Shown here piece after piece: positions 1 to 11,692 of a stretch of 64,000 nucleotides of DNA (position 1 is the stretch's first letter; each line of letters begins with the position of its first letter). Source of the DNA: Achatina immaculata (taxonomy: Eukaryota > Mollusca > Gastropoda > Stylommatophora > Achatinidae); contig CM019691.1 of assembly GCA_009760885.1 (NCBI GenBank), positions 29,063,814-29,127,813 of the forward strand, in the 5' to 3' direction. The translations under genes and the position numbers were made by a program. The notes under the pieces are model-generated. The model was given only the letters and a program-made list of their open reading frames with translations, was not told the origin of the DNA and made no database searches.

Positions 1-119
1 AGTGGGTGGGGGGGGGGTGGGGGGAAAAAAGGGGCAGTAGAGGAAGGGGGCGTTGAGGAAAGCAGAGGGGGCAGCAATATCTTGCTTTGGTAGTCCAAAG
101 TGTTTGAAGGCGGCAAGCT
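1..119. other. G-rich window edge, no gene
   Basis: The window opens with a long G run (about 6-24) and purine-rich sequence leading into the microsatellite. No gene or recognisable element is visible. Confidence 0.6.
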
Positions 120-870
120 TTTGTTGTTGTTGTTGTTGGTCTTGTTGTTGTTCTTCTTTTAGCTGTTGTTCTTATTATAGTTCTTGTTCTTCTTCTTTTA
201 GCTGTTGTTCTTATTATAGTTCTTGTTGTTGTTGGTCTTGTTGTTGTTCTTCTTTTAGCTGTTGTTCTTATTATAGTTCTTGTTGTTGTTGGTCTTTATG
301 TTGTTGGTCTTCTTGTTCTTGTTGTTCGTCTCCTTCTTATTCTTTTTTGTTGTTGTTGTTGTTCTTCTTCTTCTTGTTCTAGTTGTTATTCTTGTTGTTC
401 GTCTTGTTGTTGTTGTTGTTCTTCTTCTTCTCCTTCTTCTTCTTCTAGTTGGTGTTGTTGTTCTTCTTCTCGTTCTTCTTCTAGTTGTTATTGTTCTTCT
501 TCTTCTTGTTCGTCTTTTTGTTCTTCTTCTTGTTTGTTTTTTCTTCTTCTTCTTTTTCTTGTTGTTCGTCTTGTTGTTGTTATTGTTCTTCTTCTTCTTC
601 TTGTTCATCTTTTTGTTCTTCTTCTTGTTTGTTCTTTCTTCTTCTTCTTGTACTAGTTGTTGTTGTTCTTCTTCTTGTACTAGTTGTTGTTGTTCTTTTT
701 GTTCGTTTTCTTCTTCTTGTTCTAGTTGTTGTTTTTATTTTTGTTCCGACTGGTGTTGCTGTTCTTCTTCTTGTTCGTAATTTCCTCTTCTTCTTCTTCT
801 TGGTATTGTCATTGTTCTTCTTCTTGTTCATTTTCTTCTTCTTCTTCTTCTGCTGCTTCTTCTTCTTCTT
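120..870. repeat. TTG/TTC trinucleotide microsatellite
   Basis: About 750 bases built almost wholly from TTG and TTC triplets with occasional TTA or CTA, plus a locally duplicated block near 130-290. Because the unit is three bases, several frames stay open by chance and would translate as runs of Leu/Val/Phe, Cys/Ser, or on the other strand Arg/Lys/Thr. These are not genes. Confidence 0.95.
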
Positions 871-1189
871 GTTTTACCATATGCATTGGAGATGCAGGGA
901 GTTTCAGACATCGGTTCAGAGTAAGGTGAGAGGCCTGGGTTGCTGTCGTTTTAAGCTTCCTGGGTGTGTCTTGTCTTGCTTATCATTTTTCTTAAGCATT
1001 TCATCTCACAAGCTGTTATCTTCATGCCATGGTATTTGGTGAGTGTCCACGGCTGGCATTGATATCACAGAATCGAGGTGAATATTGCTTGAAAGAGTTG
1101 GTTTTTTTTTTTTTTTTGGTGTCCATCGAGATATCTGAATGTTTTAGGATTGGTGTAAGTTGTTAAGTAACATTGTTTGCTTTATAAAG
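871..1189. other. Unassigned spacer
   Basis: No gene or repeat recognised beyond a poly-T run near 1101-1117. It separates the microsatellite from an RT remnant. Confidence 0.5.
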
Positions 1190-1201
1190 TGTGCATTCAG
1201 T

Positions 1202-1560
1202 TTATGTGTTTATTTTCCCATCCTGTGTAAATATGCTTCCTAGATATTTATATTCAGTAACCAGTTTGAGTTTGGTGTTATTTATATACATGTTACATTT
1301 TCTTCGGGCTCTTCTTATTATCATTCTTTCTGTTTTCTCAGTATTTAGTTTCATATTGTATTTCTTGCAACTGTTGTCCAGGCTACTGATGTGATTTTGC
1401 AGCTCTTCATCATTTTGGTGTATTAAGCTTTGGTCGTCTGCGAGCATCAGTTCATTTCGTTTCTCCGGTCTCGAGTTTGCCTTTTTGGTGATTTGGTCCA
1501 CATATATTATAAAAAGCAGGGAAGACAGCACGTATCCTTGTCTAACTCCCGATATCACCT
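1202..1560 (-). mobile_element. LINE reverse-transcriptase fragment (degenerate)
   Basis: The minus strand reads in one frame through RT core motifs: GVRQGYVLSSLLF, matching the [13 protein letters not shown] motif of non-LTR RTs; then LADDQSLIH, where the catalytic YADD box is altered to LADD; then YKYLGSIFTQDGK, the usual block after the palm. About 118 residues are readable, against 600 or more for a full RT, so this is a short dead fragment. It has a different sequence from the LINE-A and LINE-B copies in this window and its family is not resolved. Confidence 0.8.
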
Positions 1561-1611
1561 TGAATTAGTTCGTTAAAACCAGGGATGTCCAGACTCCACA
1601 CATATTATCGT

Positions 1612-2130
1612 GGTAGAAGGCTCTGATGTTGTCAGGTAACTGTCCTATTAGAAGGCTCTGATGTTGTCATGTAACTGTCCTCTTAGAAGGCTCTGATGCT
1701 GTCAGTTTAACTGTCCTCTTAAAAGGCTCTGGTGTTGTCAGGTTAATTGTCCTCTTAAAAGGCTCTGATGTTGTTAGATTAATTGTCTTCTTAGAAGGTT
1801 ACTGTCCTCCCAGAAGGCTCTGATATTGTCAGGTAACTCTCCTCTTAGAAAGCTCTTATGTTGTCACGTTAATTGCCCTCCTAGAAGGCTCTGATATTGT
1901 CAGGTAACTCTCCTCTTAGAAAGCTCTTATGCTGTCAGGTTAATTGCCCTCCTAGAAGGCTCTGATGGTGTCAGGTAACTCTCCTCTTAGAAGGCTCTGA
2001 TATTGTCAGGTAACTCTCCTCTTAGAAAGCTCTTATGCTGTCAGGTTAATTGCCCTCCTAGAAGGCTCTGATGGTGTCAGGTAATTCTCCTCTTAGAAGG
2101 CTCTGATATTGTCAGGTTAACTGCCCTCTT
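1612..2130. repeat. 35-bp minisatellite, about 15 units
   Basis: Tandem units around AGAAGGCTCTGATGTTGTC followed by a GGTAACTGTCCTCTT half; unit starts at 1617 and 1652 give the 35-bp period. From about 1850 onward variants recur in blocks of several units (GCTCTTATGCTGTC alternating with GCTCTGATATTGTC), indicating multi-unit duplication. Confidence 0.9.
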
Positions 2131-2231
2131 ATTTCATATGATTCTGATACATCACATAGCTTCTTCCTTTTGACTCTGTCAAATGCCAAAAAATTTTTAA
2201 AAAAGAAGAAAAGGCAGGCTCTTCAAAGACC

Positions 2232-2391
2232 TTAGTCAGACGTCAGTCAGTTAGTCAGTCATTTGCATGTCCCTTGCGGAACTTTGCCTCCCTAACCGCT
2301 CCCGTGTAGGACTCTCGGTTGTAAGCAAGATGCCGTGCTGCTGATGCATCCATTCACAGATCATCAACAATGTTTTGCAGCCATCTTCGTA
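2232..2391 (-). mobile_element. LINE-D 3' end
   Basis: Reverse complement of the terminal coding sequence and tail seen more completely at 33690-33840. On the minus strand it reads toward the terminus RFRKGHA and then a (CTGA)n-type tail, here 2235-2259. It is heavily 5'-truncated and slightly decayed. The same terminus recurs at 4498, 22160, 33380, 37740 and 47113, so this is one dispersed family. Confidence 0.8.
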
Positions 2392-3839
2392 TCAGAGGTA
2401 AAGATCCTTTTATTAAATGCTGCCAGAGAATGTATAGGCCGGCCAATGTTTTTTTTCCGAAGGACGAAGCATCTGTCACTAGGAGAACATCGTTTCTGAG
2501 ATTCCAGAATAAAATATGCCAACAGCGCCACTAGAAAAAAAGAAATGTAGACAATGTATTGTAGACAGTATAGTGTAGACAATATAGTGTGAAATGAAAG
2601 TTACTTAACTTTAGAGATCTAAGGCTTCTTCATAGCATTTTTTCTACCTGATATTGAGAAACTTGTGTCCCTATATGAAAGTCGCCCATCACGTTAAAAG
2701 TTGAGAAAATAATGCAGTAGGTGAGTACTACTTCATATTATTAAGTAAACAGGTTTGTTAGCTTACGTTTTTAATTGTATATTGCACATCCTAGGTTAGT
2801 AGGTCATTGTTCGAGTGGAACATAAGGAGGGGGCAGCGACGGCCCGAGCATGCCTGGGAAACACTGCTGTATTTTTGTGTTTTTAAAATTATGCTTTATA
2901 AAGTTATGATTATTACGAGCCTTGCAGAATATTACAACTCGTGTTATCTTTTTAACAGAATACTCAGTTTTTACATTTTCCCCCCATGCTTAAAAGGTCG
3001 AGCCGACCCGATCTGCTACATGCGCTGTGGCCGCAAAATGAAGTGATATAATCAGTTGATTATTTCCAGAAGCGGCGACGCCCATTCATTGAATCGTGTT
3101 TAATAATTCACGAATAAGGAATACATGATAGATTTCTATGAAATACAAAGTTTATACTTTGAGAAAATATCCTGTTTAGATATAGAAGAGCTGAAGCAAA
3201 ATGAGCAATTGAAAAATATCTGTGTTAAGCTGATGGCTTCCATTCATTTCCTTTTAGTGTTAATGGAGTGTATGGGCCATTATACGCGCTACAGGGACAT
3301 TGTACACAAGCAAATGTAGTCTAGTTTCACTTAGTACATAACAGGTTTACTGAAGCGTTTTGTGATCGAGTTAAACAACACTTACCGGTTAATCACTTGA
3401 TTAAAAAAAAAAAAGACAAAAAACTGTAACTTTTGGAGGTCGTCGGTTACCATAACCGGTTTATATAATCAAAAACCTGGTTGAAAGCAGCCGGCGAAAT
3501 CGGTTGGTGGATAGTCGGACCAGCAGGATAATGATGTTCAAAATGGGGGAGAATCAACCAGTTTTAACTTTAGTTCAGAATGTGATCATTTTGTCCCTGC
3601 AAAGAAGCTAGGATTAAAAATTTCACGGGAACGTTTAATTCCGGCTGATGTTTGTAAAGTGTGTTTAATTTTAAAGTAGACACAGAACAAGAAACTGAAT
3701 GTTGTACTGACAAAACCGGTATTTTGTAGACTAATTCATGCAAAATGGTAGAGAAGTACACTTGCACCTGTTTACAAAAAATCATAGGGCGGTCACTATC
3801 CGAAACGAACTAATGTTTGTACAGGTAAGTGGAGGACTG
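2392..3839. other. Unassigned intergenic sequence
   Basis: About 1.4 kb without a recognisable element. Short open frames (2807-3046 and 3125-3319, plus strand) have no family features, hydrophobic pattern or splice context that I recognise. AT-rich, with an A-run near 3403. Confidence 0.5.
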
Positions 3840-4112
3840 CGGTAAAACTGGTTATAGTAGAACGGAGATATAGGCAGAGGTGTGCGGTAAAACTGGTTAT
3901 AGTAGAACGGAGATATAGGCAGAGGTGTGCGGTAAAACTGGTTATAGTAAAACGGAGATATAGGCAGAGGTGTGCGGTAAAACTGGTTATAGTAAAACGG
4001 AGATATAGGCAGAGGTGTGCGGTAAAACTGGTTATAGTAAAACGGAGATAAGTCGAGGACTGCGGTAAAACTGGTTATAGTAGACCGGAGATATAGGCAG
4101 AGGTGTGCGGTA
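3840..4112. repeat. 45-bp minisatellite, 6 units
   Basis: Units begin GGTAAAACTGGTTATAGTA and continue through ACGGAGATATAGGCAGAGG; starts at 3841 and 3886 fix the 45-bp period. One unit near 4050 is shortened and differs (AAGTCGAGGACTGC), matching the flank at 3825. Confidence 0.93.
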
Positions 4113-4284
4113 CAGTTTAAGAAAAAAATAAGAAAACAAAAAAAGAAACATTGAAGGAAGTATAAAGGTGAGACTCTAACCTATCTTTGTTTAGCCACAT
4201 TATTTGCTTGATGCCATAACCAAGGGGATCTCTACTAGCTAAGTGGGGGGGGGGGGTGGATTGGTTGTTTATTTGCTATTTTCT

Positions 4285-4445
4285 TATTTTCATGTTCTTG
4301 ATAAAGGCATTTGGCCGAAATCTTGGTTAGTTGCAGATTGTTTTACACTTGTACGCGCTCACCTCATTGACTCTTTTGCCATTCCTTCTCACCTTTACTT
4401 ATATATATTTATATTTATATAATAAAAACTGCACCATGGACTGTC
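4285..4445 (+). mobile_element. Possible Penelope-type 3' end (weak)
   Basis: Contains CTTGATAAAGGCATTTGGCC followed directly by GAAATC. This resembles the stem-and-GAAA core found in the clear Penelope copies here (15.2, 34.9, 35.8, 52.2, 60.3 kb), and AATAAA lies downstream near 4420. There is no coding sequence. The assignment rests only on this short structural similarity. Confidence 0.25.
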
Positions 4446-4497
4446 TCTGTTCTAACATTTTTGGATGAAATTAAATATAGTATATAGAACATATAGA

Positions 4498-4622
4498 CGC
4501 AGCAACAGCAGCAGCAGCAGCAGCCCATCTTGCTCACAACCGAGAGGCCTGCAGGAGTGCTGTTAGGGAGGCAAAGTTCCGCAAGGGACATGCAAATGAA
4601 TGAATGAATGAATTAATGAATA
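4498..4622 (+). mobile_element. LINE-D 3' end
   Basis: Plus-strand copy of the LINE-D terminus: a CAG-rich stretch, then codons for HLAHNR, then KFRKGHANE, ending in an (ATGA)n tail at about 4592-4620. Only about 125 bases remain. Confidence 0.85.
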
Positions 4623-5530
4623 TAGAACATTAGTGTCATGATGGCATCTGAAGTTTATGGTGTTAGTACTCTTATTTTTCTTGATCAGTCAGCGCGTTAG
4701 CGAGTCCGACCAGTCAGCCTCATCCTTAACTACCTTTCCTCCGCCAACTGCAGGAATAGCCAGGTACCCAGGTCTATAGCCGAGTGAATCCCCCCCCCCC
4801 CCCCCCTTTTACGGCTATGATCTTAATCACAGATCTCGCCATCAGAAACGTCCTCGTCCTTCGCTCAAACACCGACGCTAATCTCTCTCAACAAATGCGA
4901 CAGTTCGTCCTCTGGTTTTTTCAGCATCGCCTTAAGTCCTTCTCTTCCAGGAGACAGAGGTTCAGGTAAGGTCCTTTGTGGGTTGTGTAGTTGAGACCTC
5001 TGTAGGATATTCTATAGTATCTGTGCCTCTTTGTCGAAGGCACACAGAAGGAGTCATTATTCCCACTCTTAGGGTTGCCAACCAACCAAGATAACTAGTA
5101 CTTATCTATTCCCCAACAGCATAACCTGTTGGTAGCAATATGCCATCTCCTCGGGCGTTTTCATCGGGATGGTAGGAGGTCCCCTCACGAGAGAAGCTGG
5201 CGTACTAACTTCTACGAACTATAACAAGGGTCCTGCAACACTACAGAGAGCCTTGTGTGCTGCCAAAGATGTATTGTAGTAGTGACAGATGCCACACAAC
5301 ACGACGCCACACATTAATCTTGCGATAATATTATGGCATTACAGTACAGAACAATATAAAACTGTTATAAAAATAAAACAGTATAGGAGATGAGGACTTG
5401 TTATTTTATAGCTAGAGGAAAAAAAAAGCAGGTTGTTCTGAATATATAATTCTATCGATTATAGTTAATGTAATAAGGCCACACCTGTCATCACAAGACC
5501 GGTCGGAGGACTTGCTACACCTGTTCTCCT
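4623..5530. other. Unassigned; poly-C run
   Basis: No gene recognised. A poly-C run occupies 4789-4806. The remainder has no repeat seen elsewhere in the window. Confidence 0.5.
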
Positions 5531-5885
5531 TTTTTTTAAGGCGCAACTCTTCTTCCTCCACCTTCTCCTCCTTATTCTCCTGCTTCTTCTTTTCTTCTTT
5601 CTCGTTTTCTTCTTCCTCTTCCTCCTCCTTCTTATTTTCTCCTTTTCCTTCTTCTTATCCTCCTCCACCACCTCCTTTTCCTTCTTCTCTTTCCCGTCTC
5701 CTTCTCCTCCTCCTCCTTATTCTCCTTCTTCTTCTTTTCCTCCTCCTTCTTTTTCTTCTTCCTCTTCCTCTTTCTTATTTCCTCCTTTTCCTTCTTCTCC
5801 TCCTCCTCCACCACCTCCTTCTCCACCACCTCATCTTCCTCCTTTTCCTTCCCGTCTCCTCCTCCTCCTTCTTCTTCTATCTCCC
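5531..5885. repeat. CT-rich (TTC/TCC) polypyrimidine tract
   Basis: About 350 bases of nearly pure C and T on the plus strand in TTC, TCC and CTC triplets. Long frames on both strands (Ser/Phe/Leu or Lys/Arg/Glu rich) are composition artefacts. Confidence 0.95.
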
Positions 5886-6905
5886 TGGAACCGAAAGCTA
5901 ATGTCCTTTGCAGTCGATGTGGTCAGGATGTTGAGACTTATGAGCCCATCGGCCCGAGGACCGAGTCCCAGAGTGTAGCTAAGGAAACAGTGGGGGTGGG
6001 GGCATGTGATACTTCTTCAACAAACTCCACCGCCATTGAGCCTAAGGGGATGCATGCCCCGTCAGCCAGCCTGTGCCAGAGGGAATAGCAACTGAGAGGC
6101 GGGACATGGTCTTGGTCAGCTATGACTGAAAAACCTTGACGCTAGCATGTCAGCTATGACTGAAAAACCTTGATGCTAGCATGTCAGCTATGGGTGGCTG
6201 ATTGCTGTATCGCAAAGCCTCTTCGCCTCCAAGCGCGATCCTAAACTAGCACTGGTATATGGCACGTGTGCCACGAAAAGTTCATTTATTTTTTATATAT
6301 AAATTCCACTAAAATGTGACTACTTTTTCTATGCCTTTAGCACGACGTAACTCTGCCCATTGATATCAAATAAACATTGTATCGCATCACTTCCTAAATA
6401 ATCCAATATTTTTCAAGACATTAATCATACTAAAATCATTCAGAACAACCATGTAAAAAAAAAAACCCATTTCGGTTAATATTAGCAAAGACGATCATTA
6501 TTATTTTAATGTTTATATTTGACAACAGAGAGCGCTAGGATCGCTCTAAAATCCTATAAATTTGTGTTACTGAACTCCCCCCCCCCCCCCCGCGTAAAAT
6601 CTTATCGCGGTTCTACAGGAATCTCCCCTATGGCCCTAATTTAGGTCGCGCCCTGAGACTGTAACTGTGCTGTAACTTACTCGAGAATAAATTGAGGCCC
6701 CACCATTTGACCAGCTACGGTGACGTACTTGAAACTGATTTTTGTAATCGCTTTAGGTATATATTTGGTCCTAAATGAGGTAATTATGGAGATTACGTGG
6801 TAGCAGTTCATTCACAAGTTCTGTTTGGCATTTTGTTCGTTTATTTCTCCTCTGCGTTTCAATGACCATGATTCCGAAGTATGGGAGGTTTGAACAATTA
6901 TTATC
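5886..6905. other. Unassigned, with a short 34-bp duplication
   Basis: No gene recognised. At 6115-6190 a 34-bp unit beginning GTCAGCTATGACTG occurs twice, followed by a partial third copy. A poly-C run lies at about 6576-6592. Confidence 0.5.
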
Positions 6906-6910
6906 TTGTC

Positions 6911-7182
6911 GGCCTGGTTAGCTGAGTGGTTAGGTGGTGCCTGGTTCAGTCCCAGCAGTGGGATTTTTTTTTTTTCTGGTACACACCAAAACGGCCCCGG
7001 GGTTGACCCAGCCTCTAGAAATGGGTACCAGAGAAATCTGGGAAGATAAAGCAGCCAGGCGTGATACTGACCACATCACACTTTCCATGTGCCGAAGGTC
7101 ATGGAAAATATGGGCCGAACACCGTATTCCCCAATATGCCTTAATGGCACGGAAACGGGAATTTTATCTTTTTTACTTTGAT
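6911..7182 (+). mobile_element. SINE-1, tRNA-headed
   Basis: The head carries a pol III A-box-like TAGCTGAGTGG and a B-box-like GGTTCAGTCCC. These are closer together than in the copies at 21.1 and 50.3 kb, so about 30 bp is deleted. A T-rich linker and a body with GAAATCTGGGAAG and ACTGACCACATCACAC follow, ending near CCTTAATGGCACGGAAAC. Inference: a tRNA-derived SINE mobilised by a resident LINE. Confidence 0.85.
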
Positions 7183-7329
7183 AAACTCATGTGCTTTCGT
7201 TGTCTTAAATCCACTATAAAGTTGCGTGCGATTCTAAGCCGGTTAATTTTTTGAACGTTTATATTTATTGACTATTCGTTTTTCTTACTTTTGTTCCTAC
7301 GCTTATTTAGTGTCTTCTTATGCTTTGTT

Positions 7330-7530
7330 TGTAGTGAACTTTATTGGTCAGAGTAACATAATACAGTTTTGTAGGGTTAGACTTTCGAAAAAAATCGTAG
7401 ACAAAGTAGTTTAGTGAGACGTGAGGGAAAGAAAAATCACCAGGGATTCGAACCACGGGCTCCAGTAGGGCGAGCAGCCGTCTAGTCAAGAGAGAAGAGC
7501 GTACCAACGAACTACGGTATCTAGCACTCC
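7330..7530 (-). mobile_element. SINE-2, tRNA-headed
   Basis: Minus-strand tRNA-like head with TAGTTCGTTGGTA (A-box region) and GTGGTTCGAATCCC (B box), followed by a body reading TTTTTCTTTCCCTCACGTC and CTACGATTTTTTTCGA. The same head and body appear on the plus strand at 38945-39135, which supports a family. Too diverged from tRNA geometry to be a functional tRNA. Confidence 0.8.
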
Positions 7531-8055
7531 CCCCTCCTCCCCCAAGGTGTTTGAAAACGAAGCCATTAGTACCCGTACTTTATTGGTCAGAAATGATCAC
7601 ATGACATGGTTTCAGGTACGATAGTTTTGTTTTGTTTTTTTTTTTATGATCAGAAACTTCTCACGAGGATGAAGGTGATCTGGAAAGAGTTCTACAATGT
7701 CATGATGGAAGTGTTAGTGAAAAACAATTTCTAAGGCTACTGCGTCTAAATGTAATTAAAATATGAAATTGTTAATAAGGAATAGGAATGCCTGTAGCCT
7801 AGGGATTTTTAGCCTAAAGCTGTTGCCAGCATTGTGCCCTCTAAGGTTTTTCGCTTTCTGCACAAAGTTTTTAACCCGTATGCAAATTTAATCTCAGATG
7901 CATTTTATGCGCAGTTGTACGTCGTAACGTCAAATTATAGCCTATAATTTTAAATTCTCATAGAGAAAAAGTAGTAAAATCCAAAGAAATCAGTAAAACG
8001 AACTCATGTAACTATAATAGCATGTATAATGTTAGAATGTAAGATAGATAACTCA
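7531..8055. other. Unassigned spacer
   Basis: Nothing recognised. A phrase TACTTTATTGGTCAGA near 7576 echoes one at 7328 next to SINE-2. Confidence 0.5.
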
Positions 8056-10078
8056 TCTGAGAATTTGGAAAATGAGTATAAAATGAGCTATATTATGAAG
8101 ATAGTTTTGTATAGATGAACAATGGGAAATGTTAAGAGATTCTATCCACCAAACTGTTAAGGAGATAATACCACCAAAAAAAGAAGCCCCTAAAAATAAA
8201 TGGATGACAGACGACATCTTAGGACTGATGGACAAGAGGAGGAGGAGTAAAACTAACGAGAAAAAATATAACAAGATAAATAAAGAAATAAGACGCAAAT
8301 GCAGAGAAGCAAAAGAAGTGTGGTTAAATGAGCAGTGCAGACAGATAGAGGACTCTCATATTAAAGACAGCAAAAACATGCACAAACGAATTAATGAACT
8401 CACAGGCAGGAAAACAAAATATACCACAGGATGCCTGAAATCGAAAGAAGGTAAAATGTTAATGGCAAAAGAAGACATTGTGGACAGGTGGACAGAGTAT
8501 ATCGGTGAGCTATATAGAAGAGAAAGACCAGAATTAACACCAGATACTGAAAACTGTGAGGGACCACCAATACTTGAAGATGAAATCATAGATGCCATCA
8601 AACACATGAAGAAAGGAAAAGCGACTGGGCCTGATAATATAACAATAGAAGAAATAGAGGCACTAGAGGAGACAAGAATAAAAATAATAACCAAGTTACT
8701 GAATGACATTTACAACAGTGGTTATATTCCCAGTGACCTGATTAAATCCACGTTTATAGCACTACCAAAGAAACCAGGTGCAAAGGAATGTGACGACCAC
8801 CGGACTATCAGCCTCTCATGTCACATAACGAAGCTACTTCTGAGAATCATTATGAGAAGAACAAGGAAAAAGATAAAAATGGAAATAGCAGATGAACAGT
8901 TTGGATTTGTTGAAGGAAAGGGAACACACAATGCCATTTATGCTTTACGAACACTAACAGAAAGAGCTTTAGAAGTACAGAAAGATCTCTACTTATGCTT
9001 CATTGATTACACTAAGGCATTTGACAAGGTGAAACATAATGAAATTATTAAAATGCTTGAAGACATCAATATAGACGGCAAAGACCTGAGGATTGTAAAA
9101 CATCTATACTGGCAGCAAGAAGCAGCAGTTCGAGTTGAAAATAGAATTGGAAAATATCAACCTATAAAACAAGGGGTGCGGCAAGGATGTGTACTATCTC
9201 CAGACCTTTTTTCTCTGTATAGCGAGAATATTCTAAGAACAATCATCACAGAACCAGGCATAAAAATTGGAGGATACAATATTAACAACCTTCGGTATGC
9301 TGACGACACAGTACTGATAGCAGAGAACCAACAAGACCTGCAAAATCTCTTGGGTAAAGTCGCCAAAGAAAGTGAACAGAAAGGCCTTACTTTGAACATC
9401 AAAAAGACAGAGACTATGGTTATATCTAAGAAACAGAATCCACCAGCATGCAGTATTAAATTAAACGGAACTGTTCTAAAGCAGGTGCAGAAATTCAAAT
9501 ACCTTGGAGCAGTAATAACTTCAGATGGGAAATGCAGAACAGAAATTAGGAACAGAATAGGCCAAGCAAAGACTGCATTTCAGAGAATGAGAAACATATT
9601 GACCAACACATCCTTATCAATGAATGTTAGAAAACGAGTACTAAAATGCTATATTGAACCTATCTTGTTATATAGAAGTGAATCATGGACAATAGGCAAG
9701 TCTGCACAAAAATCATTGGAAGCAGCAGAAATGTGGTTTATTAGAAGAATGTTGCGAATCCCCTGGACAGCAAAAATAACTAATGAAGAATGTAGGAGAA
9801 GAGCTGGAGAGACAAAAAACCTTGTCAAAAAGATAAGAGAGAGACAATGTACTTTCATAGGACATGCAATGAGAAGAGGGGGCATTGAAAATATTATAAC
9901 AACAGGAAAAATAGAAGGAAGAAGATCAAGAGCAAGACCAAGAGAAATGATACTGGACAGTCTGACGGGATGGTGTGAGAGGAGATCACCAACTGAGCTG
10001 ATGGCATGCATGAAGGATCGCGTACTCTGGAGAAGCATAATAGCCAACGCCAGTCGGCACGGTACCTGATGATGATAT
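8056..10078 (+). mobile_element. LINE-A, 5'-truncated non-LTR retrotransposon
   Basis: Contains an intact RT frame, essentially no 3' UTR, and a short (ATG)n tail right after the stop. A short out-of-frame coding remnant at 8056-8112 lies upstream; no endonuclease domain is present, so the copy is 5'-truncated. The very short 3' UTR with a microsatellite tail is typical of RTE-clade elements; that clade call is inference. Related copies: 19800, 29442, 32296 (+) and 42413 (-). Confidence 0.9.
8129..10069 (+). CDS. LINE-A reverse transcriptase, 646 codons
   Basis: Non-LTR retrotransposon polymerase, which would copy element RNA at a nicked target. Visible motifs: GKATGPDN (about 163-170), FIDYTKAFD (291-299, catalytic Asp), [15 protein letters not shown] (347-361), YADD (390-393, catalytic pair), then [11 protein letters not shown]. 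The C-terminal region has the basic [10 protein letters not shown] block and ends ASRHGT. No internal stop or frameshift, unlike every other LINE copy here. The ATG is only the first Met after an in-frame TAG at 8102-8104; coding similarity (DEQWEM) continues slightly upstream, so the true protein was longer and began with an endonuclease domain. Confidence 0.9.
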   Translation: MLRDSIHQTVKEIIPPKKEAPKNKWMTDDILGLMDKRRRSKTNEKKYNKINKEIRRKCREAKEVWLNEQCRQIEDSHIKDSKNMHKRINELTGRKTKYTTGCLKSKEGKMLMAKEDIVDRWTEYIGELYRRERPELTPDTENCEGPPILEDEIIDAIKHMKKGKATGPDNITIEEIEALEETRIKIITKLLNDIYNSGYIPSDLIKSTFIALPKKPGAKECDDHRTISLSCHITKLLLRIIMRRTRKKIKMEIADEQFGFVEGKGTHNAIYALRTLTERALEVQKDLYLCFIDYTKAFDKVKHNEIIKMLEDINIDGKDLRIVKHLYWQQEAAVRVENRIGKYQPIKQGVRQGCVLSPDLFSLYSENILRTIITEPGIKIGGYNINNLRYADDTVLIAENQQDLQNLLGKVAKESEQKGLTLNIKKTETMVISKKQNPPACSIKLNGTVLKQVQKFKYLGAVITSDGKCRTEIRNRIGQAKTAFQRMRNILTNTSLSMNVRKRVLKCYIEPILLYRSESWTIGKSAQKSLEAAEMWFIRRMLRIPWTAKITNEECRRRAGETKNLVKKIRERQCTFIGHAMRRGGIENIITTGKIEGRRSRARPREMILDSLTGWCERRSPTELMACMKDRVLWRSIIANASRHGT

Positions 10079-10544
10079 TCTGAAGTAATCAGCCGTTTGT
10101 GAGTAGAGTCCATTTGCTTTGTCTCAATGTTCACGTGGGTCACGGTTAAGGTATGACAGGAGAAAGGTCAGGGGAGAGAGAAATCATATGACTGAGGGAC
10201 AATTGTGCTTTGTGTATCGCCTGGGATAGACGTAGATTAGTTTGTCAGACATGTAATTGTTTAGAGAAATAGATGTAGAATAGAGTGTATTAGGATGTTC
10301 TGATGGCGACAGTAGTCTGCCTGGAACATATATTATGTCCTGGAGATGGAAATTACGTCCAGTCTTGTGTCCATGGATTTTGTTGATGCTTTGTCGTCCT
10401 CGTCATATCGCTCATCGACTCGTCGTCACCCCGTCCATAATTAAAGTTATTTCAACTGTAAATCCTCTGTATTACTACTGCCACTGAGAGAGGATGAACG
10501 TTCCTGGGAGCAAGTAAGTCTGTGAAGTGAGTAACAAAATAGAC
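10079..10544. other. Unassigned spacer
   Basis: No gene, RNA or repeat recognised between LINE-A and the 13-bp repeat. Confidence 0.5.
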
Positions 10545-10664
10545 GCAAAACAGATGTAGAACAGATGTAGAACAGATGTGGAACAGATGTAGAACAGATG
10601 AGGAACAGATGTAGAACAGATGTAGAACAGATGTGGAACAGATGTAGAACAGATGTAGAACAGT
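10545..10664. repeat. 13-bp tandem repeat (CAGATGTAGAA)
   Basis: About nine to ten units of ACAGATGTAGAAC with GTGG and GAGG variants. Confidence 0.9.
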
Positions 10665-11648
10665 CTTGAACTAAAATGAGATAAAAGCTAACAGTAATAT
10701 AAGAAAGAACATAATAACAGTGGGCAATACTGGAAATTTACAGAGAGATGCATAATTATAAGCAACAAGTTTACATCTATACACAGGCAGAAGAGTAGAG
10801 AGAGGATGGTGCTTTATAACGCTGTCATGTCAGTGCTACTATAGCAAAGAGTAACATAAAGAAACTGTAAAAGTAAAAATAGCGATTTTTATCATTTTTG
10901 TAGATATTTTTTGTGTGGGTGTTTATATGCGTGCGTGCGTGCGCAGTGCGTTGTCGCGAAGATTAGAAGAAACACTGGTTGCCACTCTTAAAGAAAAGAC
11001 AGGCTTCTCGCTAGCCTAGAAGTCACTGATGCGTGACAGAAAATTTCAGATCTTTAATTTACATTTGAAGCGAAGTGTTGTTTCAAATTATTAATAATTT
11101 TAAACTTCTTCAGATATGTCCAATTCGCCATTAAAAGTAGCCCATGTTAAATAATACAACAGAAACTATTTAAAGGCGTGTTTGAAAATTAATTTAACTA
11201 AATACTGTTTTTTTTTTTTTTGTTGAGATAATAGTATGTCTCTGCAATTACTTCCCATGGACTTGCGTGTTTATTAGGGAATAAGTCAAGAGTCCAGAGG
11301 ATGATAGAATATTTTAAGTTATCTTTCTTCGACAATAAATTACTCTACGTGAGTGAGGGTAGAAATTTCTGCGAGCAAGTCTTGCAGTTTTAAGTATTAT
11401 AGTTTTTTAAATCTTAAATATCATGATATCGTACCGGGTTACAGTTTGTGTGTTATTGTAATAAGAGATTAAATATGAAAACAAAGAATATATAAGGACA
11501 TATGTTGCTAAAATATCTTTGAATAATAGAGATTGATAAGTGAGAAATAAGGTTAGAAGGGTGAAAATAGACATTTCGAACCAGAGAGATCACAAAGTTA
11601 CAGTCCCCCTCACCACTCACACCGCTCTGCTTCTGATTTCGTCTACTG

Positions 11649-11692
<44 letters not shown>

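Noticed and set aside
53..1042. Overlapping long ORFs on both strands (Cys/Ser-, Leu/Val- and Lys/Arg/Thr-rich)
   Set aside because: They lie in a TTG/TTC microsatellite whose triplet unit keeps frames open by chance.
2807..3319. Small host genes (79 and 64 codons)
   Set aside because: No recognisable domain, splice context or codon signal; frames of this size are common by chance.
5465..5901. Ser/Phe/Leu-rich and Lys/Arg/Glu-rich ORFs
   Set aside because: Polypyrimidine simple sequence; no non-repetitive coding part.
8053..9498. Minus-strand ORFs across LINE-A (8053-8298, 8356-8709, 9157-9498)
   Set aside because: Antisense shadows of the intact RT frame.
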